Below, piece after piece: positions 1 through 7,904 of a stretch of DNA of 64,000 nt. Positions within the stretch are counted from its first letter, which is position 1. The number at the start of each line of letters is the position of its first letter. The stretch spans positions 186,001-250,000 of the forward strand of contig NZ_JH651380.1 in the NCBI RefSeq assembly GCF_000260115.1, in the 5' to 3' direction. The DNA comes from Galbibacter orientalis DSM 19592. GTDB lineage: Bacteria; Bacteroidota; Bacteroidia; Flavobacteriales; Flavobacteriaceae. The notes under the pieces were generated by a model, which saw nothing but the letters and a program-made list of their open reading frames with translations, was not told the origin of the DNA and made no database searches. The position numbers and the translations under genes are program-made.

Positions 1-990
1 TTTGTAATAAAACATTGAATAATCAGGATTGTTATTTATCCCTTGAGCTTCAGCTTGTGTTAAATTAAAGGATGTGGTTTTATCGGTAGAATTGTTATCG
101 AGATCGCATTGTACTAATGTGTTGTTGTTGAAAATTGGCTCTTTGTAAGCTGAAATTTTAAAATCTGTAATGTCAAAACATCCATTAGGGTTAGTAACTC
201 TACTGTAAATTGTTTTTTCTTCTTCTGAAATATTTTGAGTATTTGGAATAGGATTTATATTATCAGAAGCATCGTTTAATGAAGCAAAAAAATCTACAGT
301 ATTATTACTATCAGAATTAATTTGATTTTTATAGGTGTTTAAATCAAAATCAAACTTTCCGTCAATGGTACATTCTTTTTTATTTAAAATTTTATTAGCA
401 GTAGGAGCCGGAGGGAAGGGAGATTTTCCAGTGGTAGCACTTCCAGTCCATTGAAGATCGAATCCACCATCTCCGATGGGTCTATCTATAACAATAAAAT
501 AGGAGTCTCCAACAGCTACATTTAACCATTTAACAAATCCATTGCCACTTTCTCCAGGTCCTTCAGAAGCGTCGGACTCTGAGCCATTCATTCCTGTTGA
601 ATTACTTGTTTGCCCTGCTGCTAATGGATTTGTGGTAGAACAACGAATTGCTTGCCCAATATTTCCGCAAGTAGCACTTGGACCATATACAAAAAAATCA
701 TAATCAACTTCAAGTTTGCTACTAGAAGGTGTTAAAGTAAATCCTAATGTACCTGCTTGGATAATAGATATTTTTAACCAAACACTGTTGTGTTCTTCAC
801 TATTACATGAGTTTGTAGTATTTATTTCTTGTATTCCACTTCCATTAGCATTGGAAGTGAAAATACCTCCTCCGCAAACTGTTATTGCATTAACACAATC
901 GTTAGGGAGCTTATTTACTGTCTGTGCACTAATAAAGTCAATCAGAAAAAACAGAAAAAGTATAAATAGGTATTTTTTGGGGGCTAGCAT
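1..990 (-). CDS. Secreted cell-surface protein, probable type IX secretion substrate (3' end outside window)
   Basis: An open frame of 330 codons runs from an ATG at 990 down to base 1 without a stop, so the C-terminus is missing. The first 23 residues are a clear signal peptide (two basic residues, a long Leu/Phe/Ile core, then SAQ). The mature part begins with a Cys-containing block (DCVNAITVCGGG) and continues as a beta-rich domain with motifs of the type VWLKIS...GTLGFTL and DYDFFVYGP, as in large flavobacterial surface proteins that end in a type B T9SS sorting domain. That C-terminal domain cannot be seen here, so the secretion route is inference. It lies 11 bp downstream of the ABC permease on the same strand and could be cotranscribed. 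No enzymatic motif was seen. Confidence 0.75.
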   Translation of the reverse strand, partial: MLAPKKYLFILFLFFLIDFISAQTVNKLPNDCVNAITVCGGGIFTSNANGSGIQEINTTNSCNSEEHNSVWLKISIIQAGTLGFTLTPSSSKLEVDYDFFVYGPSATCGNIGQAIRCSTTNPLAAGQTSNSTGMNGSESDASEGPGESGNGFVKWLNVAVGDSYFIVIDRPIGDGGFDLQWTGSATTGKSPFPPAPTANKILNKKECTIDGKFDFDLNTYKNQINSDSNNTVDFFASLNDASDNINPIPNTQNISEEEKTIYSRVTNPNGCFDITDFKISAYKEPIFNNNTLVQCDLDNNSTDKTTSFNLTQAEAQGINNNPDYSMFYYK

Positions 991-1001
991 TTAGGGTTGG
1001 T

Positions 1002-1832
1002 TTATAAATCTCGCTTTTTTAACAGGGCATAAGATAAATAAATAAACAGATAAGTCCATAATAGCACAATAAGTATTTCATACCAATGCACACCATAGTC
1101 TTTAATGTATGATTCTCCAATTTGATTAGCTACAGATTGTACAGCATTTAGTCTGCTAAAAGGTTCTTTTATTAAGTTGCTCATAGCGCTTAATGGTAAA
1201 AATTGTGAAATGCTATTGGCAATATTTCCATCGGTTTGCCAGCGTACAAGTCCGTAAAAAATACCTTCAAATACTTGCCATAGAATTAAAAAACCAAGAG
1301 CAAAAGCAGATCTTTTTACAAAGATCCCTAAGAACAAACAAAAAGAGAAAAAACCTAAGAGTTTTACAAAAAAGGCGATTAGGTATTCCAAATCAGAAAA
1401 AATAATGCTGAATTCATTATAATCAGAATAAAACAATCCTAAAACTAAAGAAACTACAAAGATAAAAACCGTAGAGATTACTGAAAAAACTACAACTGTA
1501 AGAAATTTAGAAAGGATAAATTCTTTTTTACTAAGACCGTCAATTAGGTTTTGTTTAATAGTTTTATTACTGTATTCGTTGGACATCATCGATACAATTA
1601 CGATGGCTAGAAACAGTTTAAAAAATGCAGCTATGTAAGTATTGAAATGCCATATGTAAGGAAAGTTAAAAATTCCTTGATCGGCTAGTTGGAAATGAAC
1701 TTCTCCTATATCAAAATTTATAGTAGCAAAAAGCGCTATAAAGGTGAGAAGGATAAAATATGCGATGATTAAAATTCTGCTTGCGCGATTATTCCACAAT
1801 TTTATAAATTCTATTTGGAGTAGTCGTTTCAT
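1002..1832 (-). CDS. ABC transporter permease (ABC-2 type)
   Basis: A 276-residue protein with six hydrophobic segments (about residues 18-40, 67-85, 110-135, 148-168, 172-195 and 252-272) and a basic N-terminus (MKRLLQIEFIKLWNN), the usual layout of ABC-2 permeases that pair with bacitracin/lantibiotic-export-type ATPases. The ATPase gene lies about 100 bp upstream on the same strand, so the two form an exporter in the inner membrane. The substrate cannot be told from sequence. The start is an ATG followed directly by the basic N-terminus. Confidence 0.85.
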   Translation of the reverse strand: MKRLLQIEFIKLWNNRASRILIIAYFILLTFIALFATINFDIGEVHFQLADQGIFNFPYIWHFNTYIAAFFKLFLAIVIVSMMSNEYSNKTIKQNLIDGLSKKEFILSKFLTVVVFSVISTVFIFVVSLVLGLFYSDYNEFSIIFSDLEYLIAFFVKLLGFFSFCLFLGIFVKRSAFALGFLILWQVFEGIFYGLVRWQTDGNIANSISQFLPLSAMSNLIKEPFSRLNAVQSVANQIGESYIKDYGVHWYEILIVLLWTYLFIYLSYALLKKRDL

Positions 1833-1935
1833 TTTTTAGTTTTTTATATCCTAATTAGTAGTAGGTTTTTGGTTTATGTTTTAAAACTTCTGAGCTGTTC
1901 TGAGTATTTAGAAGAGCTTAGGCAGAGATGCTTTT

Positions 1936-2838
1936 TTAGTTGCTTTGGTTTTTTGTAAGCGCTAAAAATTGTTCTTCTAAACTTTCTTTTCTTTTAACCA
2001 AATGAGAAAGAATAATCCCATTTTTAAATAGAAATTCGTTAAAAGTGGTAGCATCCATCGGTTCATTTAAAAATGCGGTAATAAGTCCGTTTTCATTTTT
2101 TATAGAACCAAAAGCAGGATTATTATGGAGTAAATCTATTAGCGCCTTTTCATTCCCTGCTTTTAACTCAAAGAATCCGTGACTAGCAATCATTTCATCT
2201 ACACGGCCGCTATAAAGTTTAACCCCTTTTCTAAGAATGATTACATGGGAACATACTTTTTCTACTTCATCTAACAAATGCGAAGCTAAAAGGATGGTAG
2301 TTCCTGTAGAAGCAATTTTCTTTATAATTTCTCTAATTTGGTGAATCCCTTGCGGGTCAAGTCCGTTTGTTGGTTCGTCGAGAATTAAAATTTCAGGATC
2401 GTTTAACAAGGCAGAAGCAATAGCAAGACGTTGTTTCATCCCTAAAGAATAGGTTCTAAAGTTACTGTCCTTTCGATCCAAAAGACCAACCAATTCCAAC
2501 TTTTCTTCAATTTTAGAATCTGGAACATCTTTTATTTTGCAGACTAATTTTAAATTTTGGACAGCCGTCATATATGGATAAAAGTTTGGTCGCTCTATAA
2601 TGGCGCCTACTTTTTTCAATGCTTGGTGGGTTGAGGTATTACCATCAAACCAAAAGAAATCTCCATTTGTTTTGTTAACTACATTGAGCACAATCCCAAG
2701 TGTAGTAGACTTTCCGCTCCCATTAGGGCCTAAAATTCCGTATACATTTCCTTTTTCAATAGTAAAAGAAAGGTCGTTTACTGCAGTTAAAAAATTAAAC
2801 TTTTTAGTGAGATTTTTTACGGTGAGAATAGTTTCCAA
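1936..2838 (-). CDS. ABC transporter ATP-binding protein (BcrA-like)
   Basis: A 300-residue ABC ATPase. The Walker A motif GPNGSGKST is at residues 37-45, the signature YSLGMKQRLAIA at about 130-141 and Walker B LILDEP at 151-156, followed by the D-loop NGLDP and the switch histidine in ASHLLDE. The C-terminal 80 residues form the accessory domain seen in bacitracin-resistance-type exporters. It is the first gene of a minus-strand unit with the ABC-2 permease. The unit is divergent from the gene at 2939, and a 16-bp palindrome lies between them. Confidence 0.9.
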   Translation of the reverse strand: METILTVKNLTKKFNFLTAVNDLSFTIEKGNVYGILGPNGSGKSTTLGIVLNVVNKTNGDFFWFDGNTSTHQALKKVGAIIERPNFYPYMTAVQNLKLVCKIKDVPDSKIEEKLELVGLLDRKDSNFRTYSLGMKQRLAIASALLNDPEILILDEPTNGLDPQGIHQIREIIKKIASTGTTILLASHLLDEVEKVCSHVIILRKGVKLYSGRVDEMIASHGFFELKAGNEKALIDLLHNNPAFGSIKNENGLITAFLNEPMDATTFNEFLFKNGIILSHLVKRKESLEEQFLALTKNQSN

Positions 2839-2875
2839 ATTTTTCTTTTTTCGAGTTGATTCTATTAACTTGACG

Positions 2876-2891
2876 AATTCTATATAGAATT
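2876..2891. promoter_or_regulatory. 16-bp perfect palindrome, candidate operator
   Basis: AATTCTATATAGAATT is a perfect inverted repeat in the 100-bp space between the divergent ABC exporter (minus) and the kinase-like gene (plus). It lies 38 bp upstream of the ATPase start and 48 bp upstream of the other start. A repressor site is plausible but unproven; AT-rich DNA makes such palindromes fairly likely by chance. Confidence 0.3.
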
Positions 2892-2938
2892 GTTACAATA
2901 ATATAGATTAAATTTGATTAAATAATAAGAAAAAGTAT

Positions 2939-4009
2939 ATGAGCGAGAAATTAATGTCGAAAAAAAAACCGTCGTATCCCGTAAACGAGCGTTTTTTAAT
3001 GTATTTGGAAAGGTATAATAGAACTACCAAAATTCCAATATCTTATGATGATTTATTACGTTTTTCGGGTTCGGTAGTGGTTTATGATGAAGATGATAAC
3101 GACACCCTATGGATTCGTGTATATTATTCTGAATTTGAACGACCAGAAATAGATTATCATTTAAAGCAAGTGTACACTCTTATTTTTTCTGATGGAAATG
3201 AAGATACTTTTCAGTATTTAAATATAGACGCAATTGATTTTTGTACGTTTGGAAATTCGCAGCCTTTTCGTATAAAAGTGAGGAATGTTTTAAATGATAA
3301 CTATACATACATTTATGTTAAAAAAGCAGATGCTTCGCGTATTTATGGCTTAGAATTAGAGCATATATTGTCTCCTAATCGGATGAATTTTGCGGTGTAT
3401 CACGATACTTTAATTGAAGAACATATTTCTGGAATTCCTGGAGATGAGTTTATAAAAAGTGCTTTGCCTAGTTGTACCGATATTCAGAAAAGTCAGATTG
3501 CAAAAGAGTTTGTTAAGTTTAATGAGCGCTGTATGATTCGTTTATTAGGAGATATGCGTTCTTATAACTACGTAATTATTCCTGTACACGATTTTGACAA
3601 TGTAATTTTTAAAATTCGAGCTATTGATTTTGACCAACAATCTTATGAGGGGAATTTTAAGGTTTACAAACCTCAGTTTTTCAAAGAAAATAATAAAATG
3701 GTGCAAATGGTTCAGGAGAGGTTAAAGCCAGCGTCTATTGAGCAATATAAAAAAGAAGAACGCTCCCTGTTGGCTAAGCGAATTCTAACTTCAAAAAAGC
3801 GCTTAAAAGCCTTATTGAGATGTATGATAAACGACCATATTACAACTCCTGAAAATTTAGAAGAGCTAAAAGAAGAACTTTATAATTATACCCTGGATGT
3901 GAAGTTTAAACGCTGTCGTTCTATGGGGCAAGTTGTGAGAGTGGCTTTGGAATTTGTTAGAAGAAATTATGAAGATGTAAGTATGAAAAGATTATTGCAC
4001 GGGAGCTAA
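2939..4009 (+). CDS. Conserved protein with kinase-fold (APH/PKL-like) motifs
   Basis: A 356-residue soluble protein that I do not recognise as a named family. The middle reads like a kinase of the aminoglycoside-phosphotransferase/HipA superfamily. A possible beta-3 lysine lies in YIYVKKAD (K128/K129). A following helix holds E139/E141 (GLELEHIL), then a hinge-like LIEEHISGIPGDEF (159-171). A catalytic-loop-like LGDMRSYN (G204-N210) has the D-x4-N spacing, and IDFD (229-232) sits where the metal-binding aspartate would be. The last 100 residues are helical and basic. There is no signal peptide or membrane segment. A second ATG at codon 6 is an alternative start. The kinase reading is inference from motif order and spacing. 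Confidence 0.75.
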   Translation: MSEKLMSKKKPSYPVNERFLMYLERYNRTTKIPISYDDLLRFSGSVVVYDEDDNDTLWIRVYYSEFERPEIDYHLKQVYTLIFSDGNEDTFQYLNIDAIDFCTFGNSQPFRIKVRNVLNDNYTYIYVKKADASRIYGLELEHILSPNRMNFAVYHDTLIEEHISGIPGDEFIKSALPSCTDIQKSQIAKEFVKFNERCMIRLLGDMRSYNYVIIPVHDFDNVIFKIRAIDFDQQSYEGNFKVYKPQFFKENNKMVQMVQERLKPASIEQYKKEERSLLAKRILTSKKRLKALLRCMINDHITTPENLEELKEELYNYTLDVKFKRCRSMGQVVRVALEFVRRNYEDVSMKRLLHGS

Positions 4010-4033
4010 ACTAAATTTTTATGGGGTTATTTA

Positions 4034-4133
4034 ATCCCTCATTGAGGGTCTAATTCCCCAACGCTCTGCGTCGAAATGGATTAAAATATTTTTCCTTTGA
4101 ATACCTCGTAGGCTTGCCTCGAGGCAGTTGATT
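4034..4133. repeat. Dispersed intergenic repeat, copy A
   Basis: This shares a block with 42534-42656. Bases 4069-4133 match 42592-42656 with one difference in 65, and the preceding ATCCCTCATT...ATTCCCC part is also alike. The 3' part contains a partial hairpin with arms ACCTCG and CGAGG. The copy lies directly behind the stop of the kinase-like gene. Function unknown; it resembles the palindromic units scattered behind genes in flavobacterial genomes. Confidence 0.7.
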
Positions 4134-4142
4134 AGTTAATTA

Positions 4143-4175
4143 AAAAAAAGCCTGGCGGAGCCACCACCAGGCTTC
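4143..4175 (-). terminator. Rho-independent terminator of the ammonium operon
   Basis: AAGCCTGG (4149-4156) pairs with CCAGGCTT (4168-4175). Read on the minus strand the stem is followed by eight T residues. It lies about 155 bp beyond the porin stop codon, between convergent genes. Confidence 0.75.
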
Positions 4176-4329
4176 GTAACCCTAGGGTTACAACTTAGAA
4201 CGAGTAAACGGCTACTTTTAAATTTCTTTTATCCTCATTTTTGAGGTATTATTCTTTGTTTTCTGTGTATGTAATGACATTGTTTAGGGTTCATTTTATA
4301 TAGAATTCAAAGAATGGTTTGTTGGTTAA

Positions 4330-5388
4330 TTAAAAAGCATATACCGCCGCTACTAAAAAGGATGCTAGGCTTCCTGTAGGATTGTCATCTCCGTCTAAAA
4401 AGATGTCCTCAGAAGCGCTATCAAATCTTAATTCTGGTTTTATAGTTAAATCACTAATTTTATAGTTTCCTGTTAATGTAAATTCAAATACATCAGCATC
4501 ACTATCTGGTGCTAAGCCAAATACTCCAACACCACCATCAAATTCTTTAAAATATTCTCCACGAAGTCCGACAGAGAATTTTTCTGATGTTGCATATTGA
4601 GGGTATAGTGCAAAACCATAGAATCCAGAACCATCGGTAGTGTTGTAAGTAGTGTTTATTCCTAAGTAAAAAGCGTCAGATAAATCAAATCCACCTGTAT
4701 AATCTACTTGAAAAGTTTCTCCTGGTAAACCTGTTTGAGCCCCGTAAATAAAGTTTAAATACTGACCTTTATATCCTAATTGAGCTCCAGCTGTATAGCT
4801 TCCGTCAAGATTTATTTCTGTAAAGTCTGTACTGTTCATAACAGCCAACATTAAAGAAAAATCATCAGAAAGTGTAAAATCTGCTTTTATTCCAGTGTGA
4901 GAGAATGGTCCGTAAGAGAACATATAAGAAGTAGAGTAATTAAAGTTACCTACAGGAGAAATAACTTCATATCCTAAAAAGGTGTTGAAGTTCCCCATTG
5001 TCAATCTTACTTTTTCGCTTACATTCCAGTATACATATAATTGATTTACAATATTTGCAGAACCAGTAGATAAGAAAACAGCATCTTCTCCACGAGGTCC
5101 GAAAACTAAATCGGCTACAAAACCTACTTTTTCCCCTTCATAAGAAGCTATAAGGTTTGCCATACCTAGTGCAAATCCACTTCTATTAGCAAAAGAAGTA
5201 GGAGGGGTGTTAAACATTCCGTCTCCATCTGCCTCATTAGTTCCGGTTAAATTTGTTTTCCAGTAAACGTCTGCAGATCCACTAAAATTAAATTTTTTAT
5301 CTTCTTGAGCAAAAGTGCTTAAACTAGCTAATGAAACCGCTAGGAAAAATATATTTTTTACGACATTTGTAAGTGTAATCGCTTTCAT
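4330..5388 (-). CDS. Outer-membrane beta-barrel porin (OmpL/BBP2-like)
   Basis: A 352-residue protein with a signal peptide (hydrophobic core FFLAVSLASLSTFAQ, predicted cut near residue 28). The mature part alternates polar and aromatic residues, as in beta-strands, and ends in an aromatic residue (AAVYAF), the usual outer-membrane barrel end. It resembles the family of putative beta-barrel porins that accompany ammonium transporter genes in flavobacteria. It is the third gene behind glnK and amtB on the same strand, after a 148-bp spacer with a strong stem-loop. A role in letting ammonium or small nitrogen compounds through the outer membrane is inference from context. Confidence 0.8.
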   Translation of the reverse strand: MKAITLTNVVKNIFFLAVSLASLSTFAQEDKKFNFSGSADVYWKTNLTGTNEADGDGMFNTPPTSFANRSGFALGMANLIASYEGEKVGFVADLVFGPRGEDAVFLSTGSANIVNQLYVYWNVSEKVRLTMGNFNTFLGYEVISPVGNFNYSTSYMFSYGPFSHTGIKADFTLSDDFSLMLAVMNSTDFTEINLDGSYTAGAQLGYKGQYLNFIYGAQTGLPGETFQVDYTGGFDLSDAFYLGINTTYNTTDGSGFYGFALYPQYATSEKFSVGLRGEYFKEFDGGVGVFGLAPDSDADVFEFTLTGNYKISDLTIKPELRFDSASEDIFLDGDDNPTGSLASFLVAAVYAF

Positions 5389-5472
5389 AATATTAAAAGT
5401 TAATTTGTTGTTTGGTTTATTAATGAATTGGTCAGATAATTAGAATATTAATTTTTACAAAAGTGGGTTACC

Positions 5473-5505
5473 GAACGGAGCGTACCGCCAAATACCGCTC
5501 CGTTC
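5473..5505. other. Strong intercistronic stem-loop between amtB and porin
   Basis: GAACGGAGCG pairs with CGCTCCGTTC around a 13-nt loop. A T-run follows only on the plus strand; on the transcribed minus strand there is none. It is therefore more likely an mRNA processing or stability element between amtB and the porin gene than a classical terminator. Confidence 0.55.
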
Positions 5506-5536
5506 TTTTTTACCCTTTAAAATAAAAACTAACTAA

Positions 5537-6766
5537 CTAACGATCTATAGTGAAGTCTGGATAAGCTGCACCATCATGTTCGTGCATATCCAATCCTTCT
5601 ATTTCTTCTTCTTTTGTAACTCTTAATCCCAATGTTTTTTTCAGGATAAATAATACAATGAACGATGTAACTAATGCCCATACACCGATTCCTACAACTC
5701 CAATAGCTTGAATTCCAAGTTGACTAAATCCTCCTCCGTAAAGAAGTCCTCCATCAGTAGCAAAAACACCAACTAATAAAGTTCCTAAAGCTCCACAAAC
5801 TCCATGTACAGAAATTGCTCCAACAGGATCATCAATTTTTAGAGTTTTGTCGATAAATTCAATAGAGAATACCACTGTTAATCCAGAAAGGATTCCTATA
5901 ATGGCTGCACCTCCAGGGCTTACAGCAGCACATCCAGCAGTAATTCCAACTAAACCAGCCAAAGCACCGTTAAGAGTCATAGATACTTCTGGTTTTCCGT
6001 AGCGTATCCATGTAAGCGCTAAAGCAGTTACTGCACCAGCAGCTGCGGCAAGGTTTGTAGTAATAATAATACCAGCAGCGTTGAAAGAGCTTTCTCCGCT
6101 AATTGCTAGCTCAGATCCAGCATTAAAACCGAACCATCCTAACCAAAGGATAAATACTCCTAATGCTCCAAACATCATGTTGTGTCCTGGGATAGCATTC
6201 GATTTTCCTTCTGTGTATTTCCCTATTCTTGGACCTACTAAAATTGCTCCAACTAATGCAGCCCATCCTCCAACGGAGTGTACTACTGTAGAACCTGCAA
6301 AGTCTATAAATCCAAGTTTTGTTAACCATCCGTCACCTTGCCATACCCAGTGGCCAGATATTGGATAGATTAATGTTGTCATAATTAGCGAAAAAATAAC
6401 ATAGGTAGTAAACTTTGTTCTTTCTGCTACGGCTCCAGAAACTATGGTAGCTGCTGTTGCGCAAAATACTGTTTGAAAGAATAAGTTGTGCATGTCTTCT
6501 CGCACATTGTAAAATAATGAAGGAGTACCAATAAAACTACTGATAGATTCTCCATACATTAATGTGTAACCAATAAACCAAAAAGCTAAAGAACCTACAG
6601 CGAGATCCACAAAGTTTTTCATTACTATATTGATTACATTTTTAGATCTTGTGAAACCAGATTCTACAAGTGTAAAACCTGCTTGCATAAAAAACACGAG
6701 AATCCCCGCGATCATTATCCACATTATATCTAGAACTGCGTTCACTTCTATAACGTTTGTTTCCAT
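5537..6766 (-). CDS. amtB: Ammonium transporter AmtB
   Basis: A 409-residue inner-membrane protein with about eleven hydrophobic segments. The Amt/Rh signature is present: IDFAGSTVVHSVGG with the conserved Asp155 and the first pore histidine His163, and the second pore histidine His321 in GAISVHGVCGALG. It conducts ammonium/ammonia into the cell. The length is normal for bacterial Amt without a long tail, and there is no visible cleavable signal peptide. It lies 30 bp behind glnK, the usual pairing in which the PII protein blocks the channel when nitrogen is plentiful. Confidence 0.95.
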   Translation of the reverse strand: METNVIEVNAVLDIMWIMIAGILVFFMQAGFTLVESGFTRSKNVINIVMKNFVDLAVGSLAFWFIGYTLMYGESISSFIGTPSLFYNVREDMHNLFFQTVFCATAATIVSGAVAERTKFTTYVIFSLIMTTLIYPISGHWVWQGDGWLTKLGFIDFAGSTVVHSVGGWAALVGAILVGPRIGKYTEGKSNAIPGHNMMFGALGVFILWLGWFGFNAGSELAISGESSFNAAGIIITTNLAAAAGAVTALALTWIRYGKPEVSMTLNGALAGLVGITAGCAAVSPGGAAIIGILSGLTVVFSIEFIDKTLKIDDPVGAISVHGVCGALGTLLVGVFATDGGLLYGGGFSQLGIQAIGVVGIGVWALVTSFIVLFILKKTLGLRVTKEEEIEGLDMHEHDGAAYPDFTIDR

Positions 6767-6796
6767 AAAAAGTTTTTTTAAATTAGTTTAGTTGGT

Positions 6797-7135
6797 TTAC
6801 TTTAATGATTCTTTGCCTTTTTCCCTCGTTCTAATTCGGTAGGCTTCTTCTACAGGAGATACTATTATTTTACCGTCACCAACATTTCCTGAATATGCTG
6901 ATTTAAGGATGGCTTCAATCGTACGTTCAGCAAATTCATCTGAAACAATGATTGACAAATACCGTCTTTGGATATCGGCAGTACTGTAACTTACACCACG
7001 ATACACATGGCCTTTTTTCTCGTTACCTACTCCCGTAACATCCCAGTAACTAAAAAAGTTTACTTCTACTTGATGTAACGCATCTCGTACGTCATCAAAT
7101 TTTGATTTACGAATAATGGCTTCAATTTTCTTCAT
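6797..7135 (-). CDS. glnK: PII nitrogen regulatory protein (GlnK/GlnB)
   Basis: A 112-residue PII protein. It opens with MKKIEAIIRKSKFDDVRDAL, the typical first strand and helix. The T-loop region HVYRGVSYSTADIQ keeps the tyrosine that is uridylylated in proteobacteria, within a Bacteroidota-type loop, and GDGKIIVSPVEEAYRIRT is the C-terminal PII signature. It senses ATP/ADP and 2-oxoglutarate and would gate AmtB, encoded 30 bp downstream. It is first in the glnK-amtB-porin unit, with a long (384-bp) upstream region containing an inverted repeat. Confidence 0.93.
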   Translation of the reverse strand: MKKIEAIIRKSKFDDVRDALHQVEVNFFSYWDVTGVGNEKKGHVYRGVSYSTADIQRRYLSIIVSDEFAERTIEAILKSAYSGNVGDGKIIVSPVEEAYRIRTREKGKESLK

Positions 7136-7231
7136 ATTTAAATGATTTGTTTGCTTAAAACTATGTTAAATAATTGTTACCAGAAAAAAAATAGGGGGGT
7201 AGTTGGTAATTTTTATTAAATTATTAAAATA

Positions 7232-7252
7232 TACCCCTTTAAAATTAGGGGT
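7232..7252. promoter_or_regulatory. Inverted repeat upstream of glnK, candidate operator
   Basis: TACCCCT and AGGGGTA face each other across 7 bp, about 100 bp upstream of the glnK start, and a second G-run block (GGGGGGTAG) lies nearer the gene. GC blocks stand out in this AT-rich spacer. No sigma-54 -24/-12 motif was found. The rest of 7253-7519 shows no gene. Confidence 0.4.
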
Positions 7253-7519
7253 AAGTATTTAAAATGTATATTTTTTAAATATCAAAGGATGAAAATTATA
7301 ATGTAGGAAGAGATTTTTTATATAAGAATATCATGACAGGTTAATTCAAATTGAATAGTTTTTTATTTAAAGTTTTAAGCTGATGTGTATAGGTTGAGAA
7401 ATCCTTTTAAAAGCAAAAGCTGCCTAAAATGTTTTATAAGGAAGAATTAAGTAATAGAAAAGTGCTACACTTTTGTGTATGAACTATAAATTATAAAGAA
7501 AATCTCTGTAGGAGTTAAC

Positions 7520-7891
7520 TTATATGAATTTGACTAAGAAAATACCTATAAACACAGCTATTATTCCTGTAACAAATGTAATTGTAGTATATAAAAGAAA
7601 ATTAAGAAAATCTCCAGATTTTAAGAACACATGATTTTCATATGCAAATGTGGAGAAAGTGGTAAGACCTCCGCAAAATCCAGTAGTAATAAATAAAAGT
7701 TGATTGTTGTTAAGCGATTCATGTTTTACTGCAAATCCTAAAATAACTCCTATAAATAGGCTACCTATAATGTTTGCTGCAAAGGTATCATACGGAATTC
7801 CTGTTTCAGACGAATTTAGAAATTTACTAATTAAATAGCGGAGGGAACTCCCTAAGCCACCACCAATAAAAACTAAAATCAACTGTTTCAT
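7520..7891 (-). CDS. crcB: Fluoride ion channel CrcB/Fluc
   Basis: A 123-residue membrane protein with four hydrophobic segments and the family signatures GGGLGSSLRY near the N-terminus, NIIGSLFIG in the second helix and TGFCGGLTTFSTFAYE in the third, which lines the pore. Fluc proteins export fluoride as antiparallel dimers. The gene starts 13 bp after the stop of the SRPBCC gene on the same strand and is probably translated from the same mRNA. No fluoride riboswitch was recognised upstream. Confidence 0.93.
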   Translation of the reverse strand: MKQLILVFIGGGLGSSLRYLISKFLNSSETGIPYDTFAANIIGSLFIGVILGFAVKHESLNNNQLLFITTGFCGGLTTFSTFAYENHVFLKSGDFLNFLLYTTITFVTGIIAVFIGIFLVKFI

Positions 7892-7904
7892 TTCAAACTA
7901 TTTT

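Noticed and set aside
5473-5505. Terminator between amtB and the porin gene
   Set aside because: The T-run is on the non-transcribed side; on the minus strand the stem has no T-run, so it was recorded as an intercistronic stem-loop.
7136-7300. Sigma-54 (-24/-12) promoter before glnK
   Set aside because: No TGGCAC-N5-TTGCA-like sequence was found.
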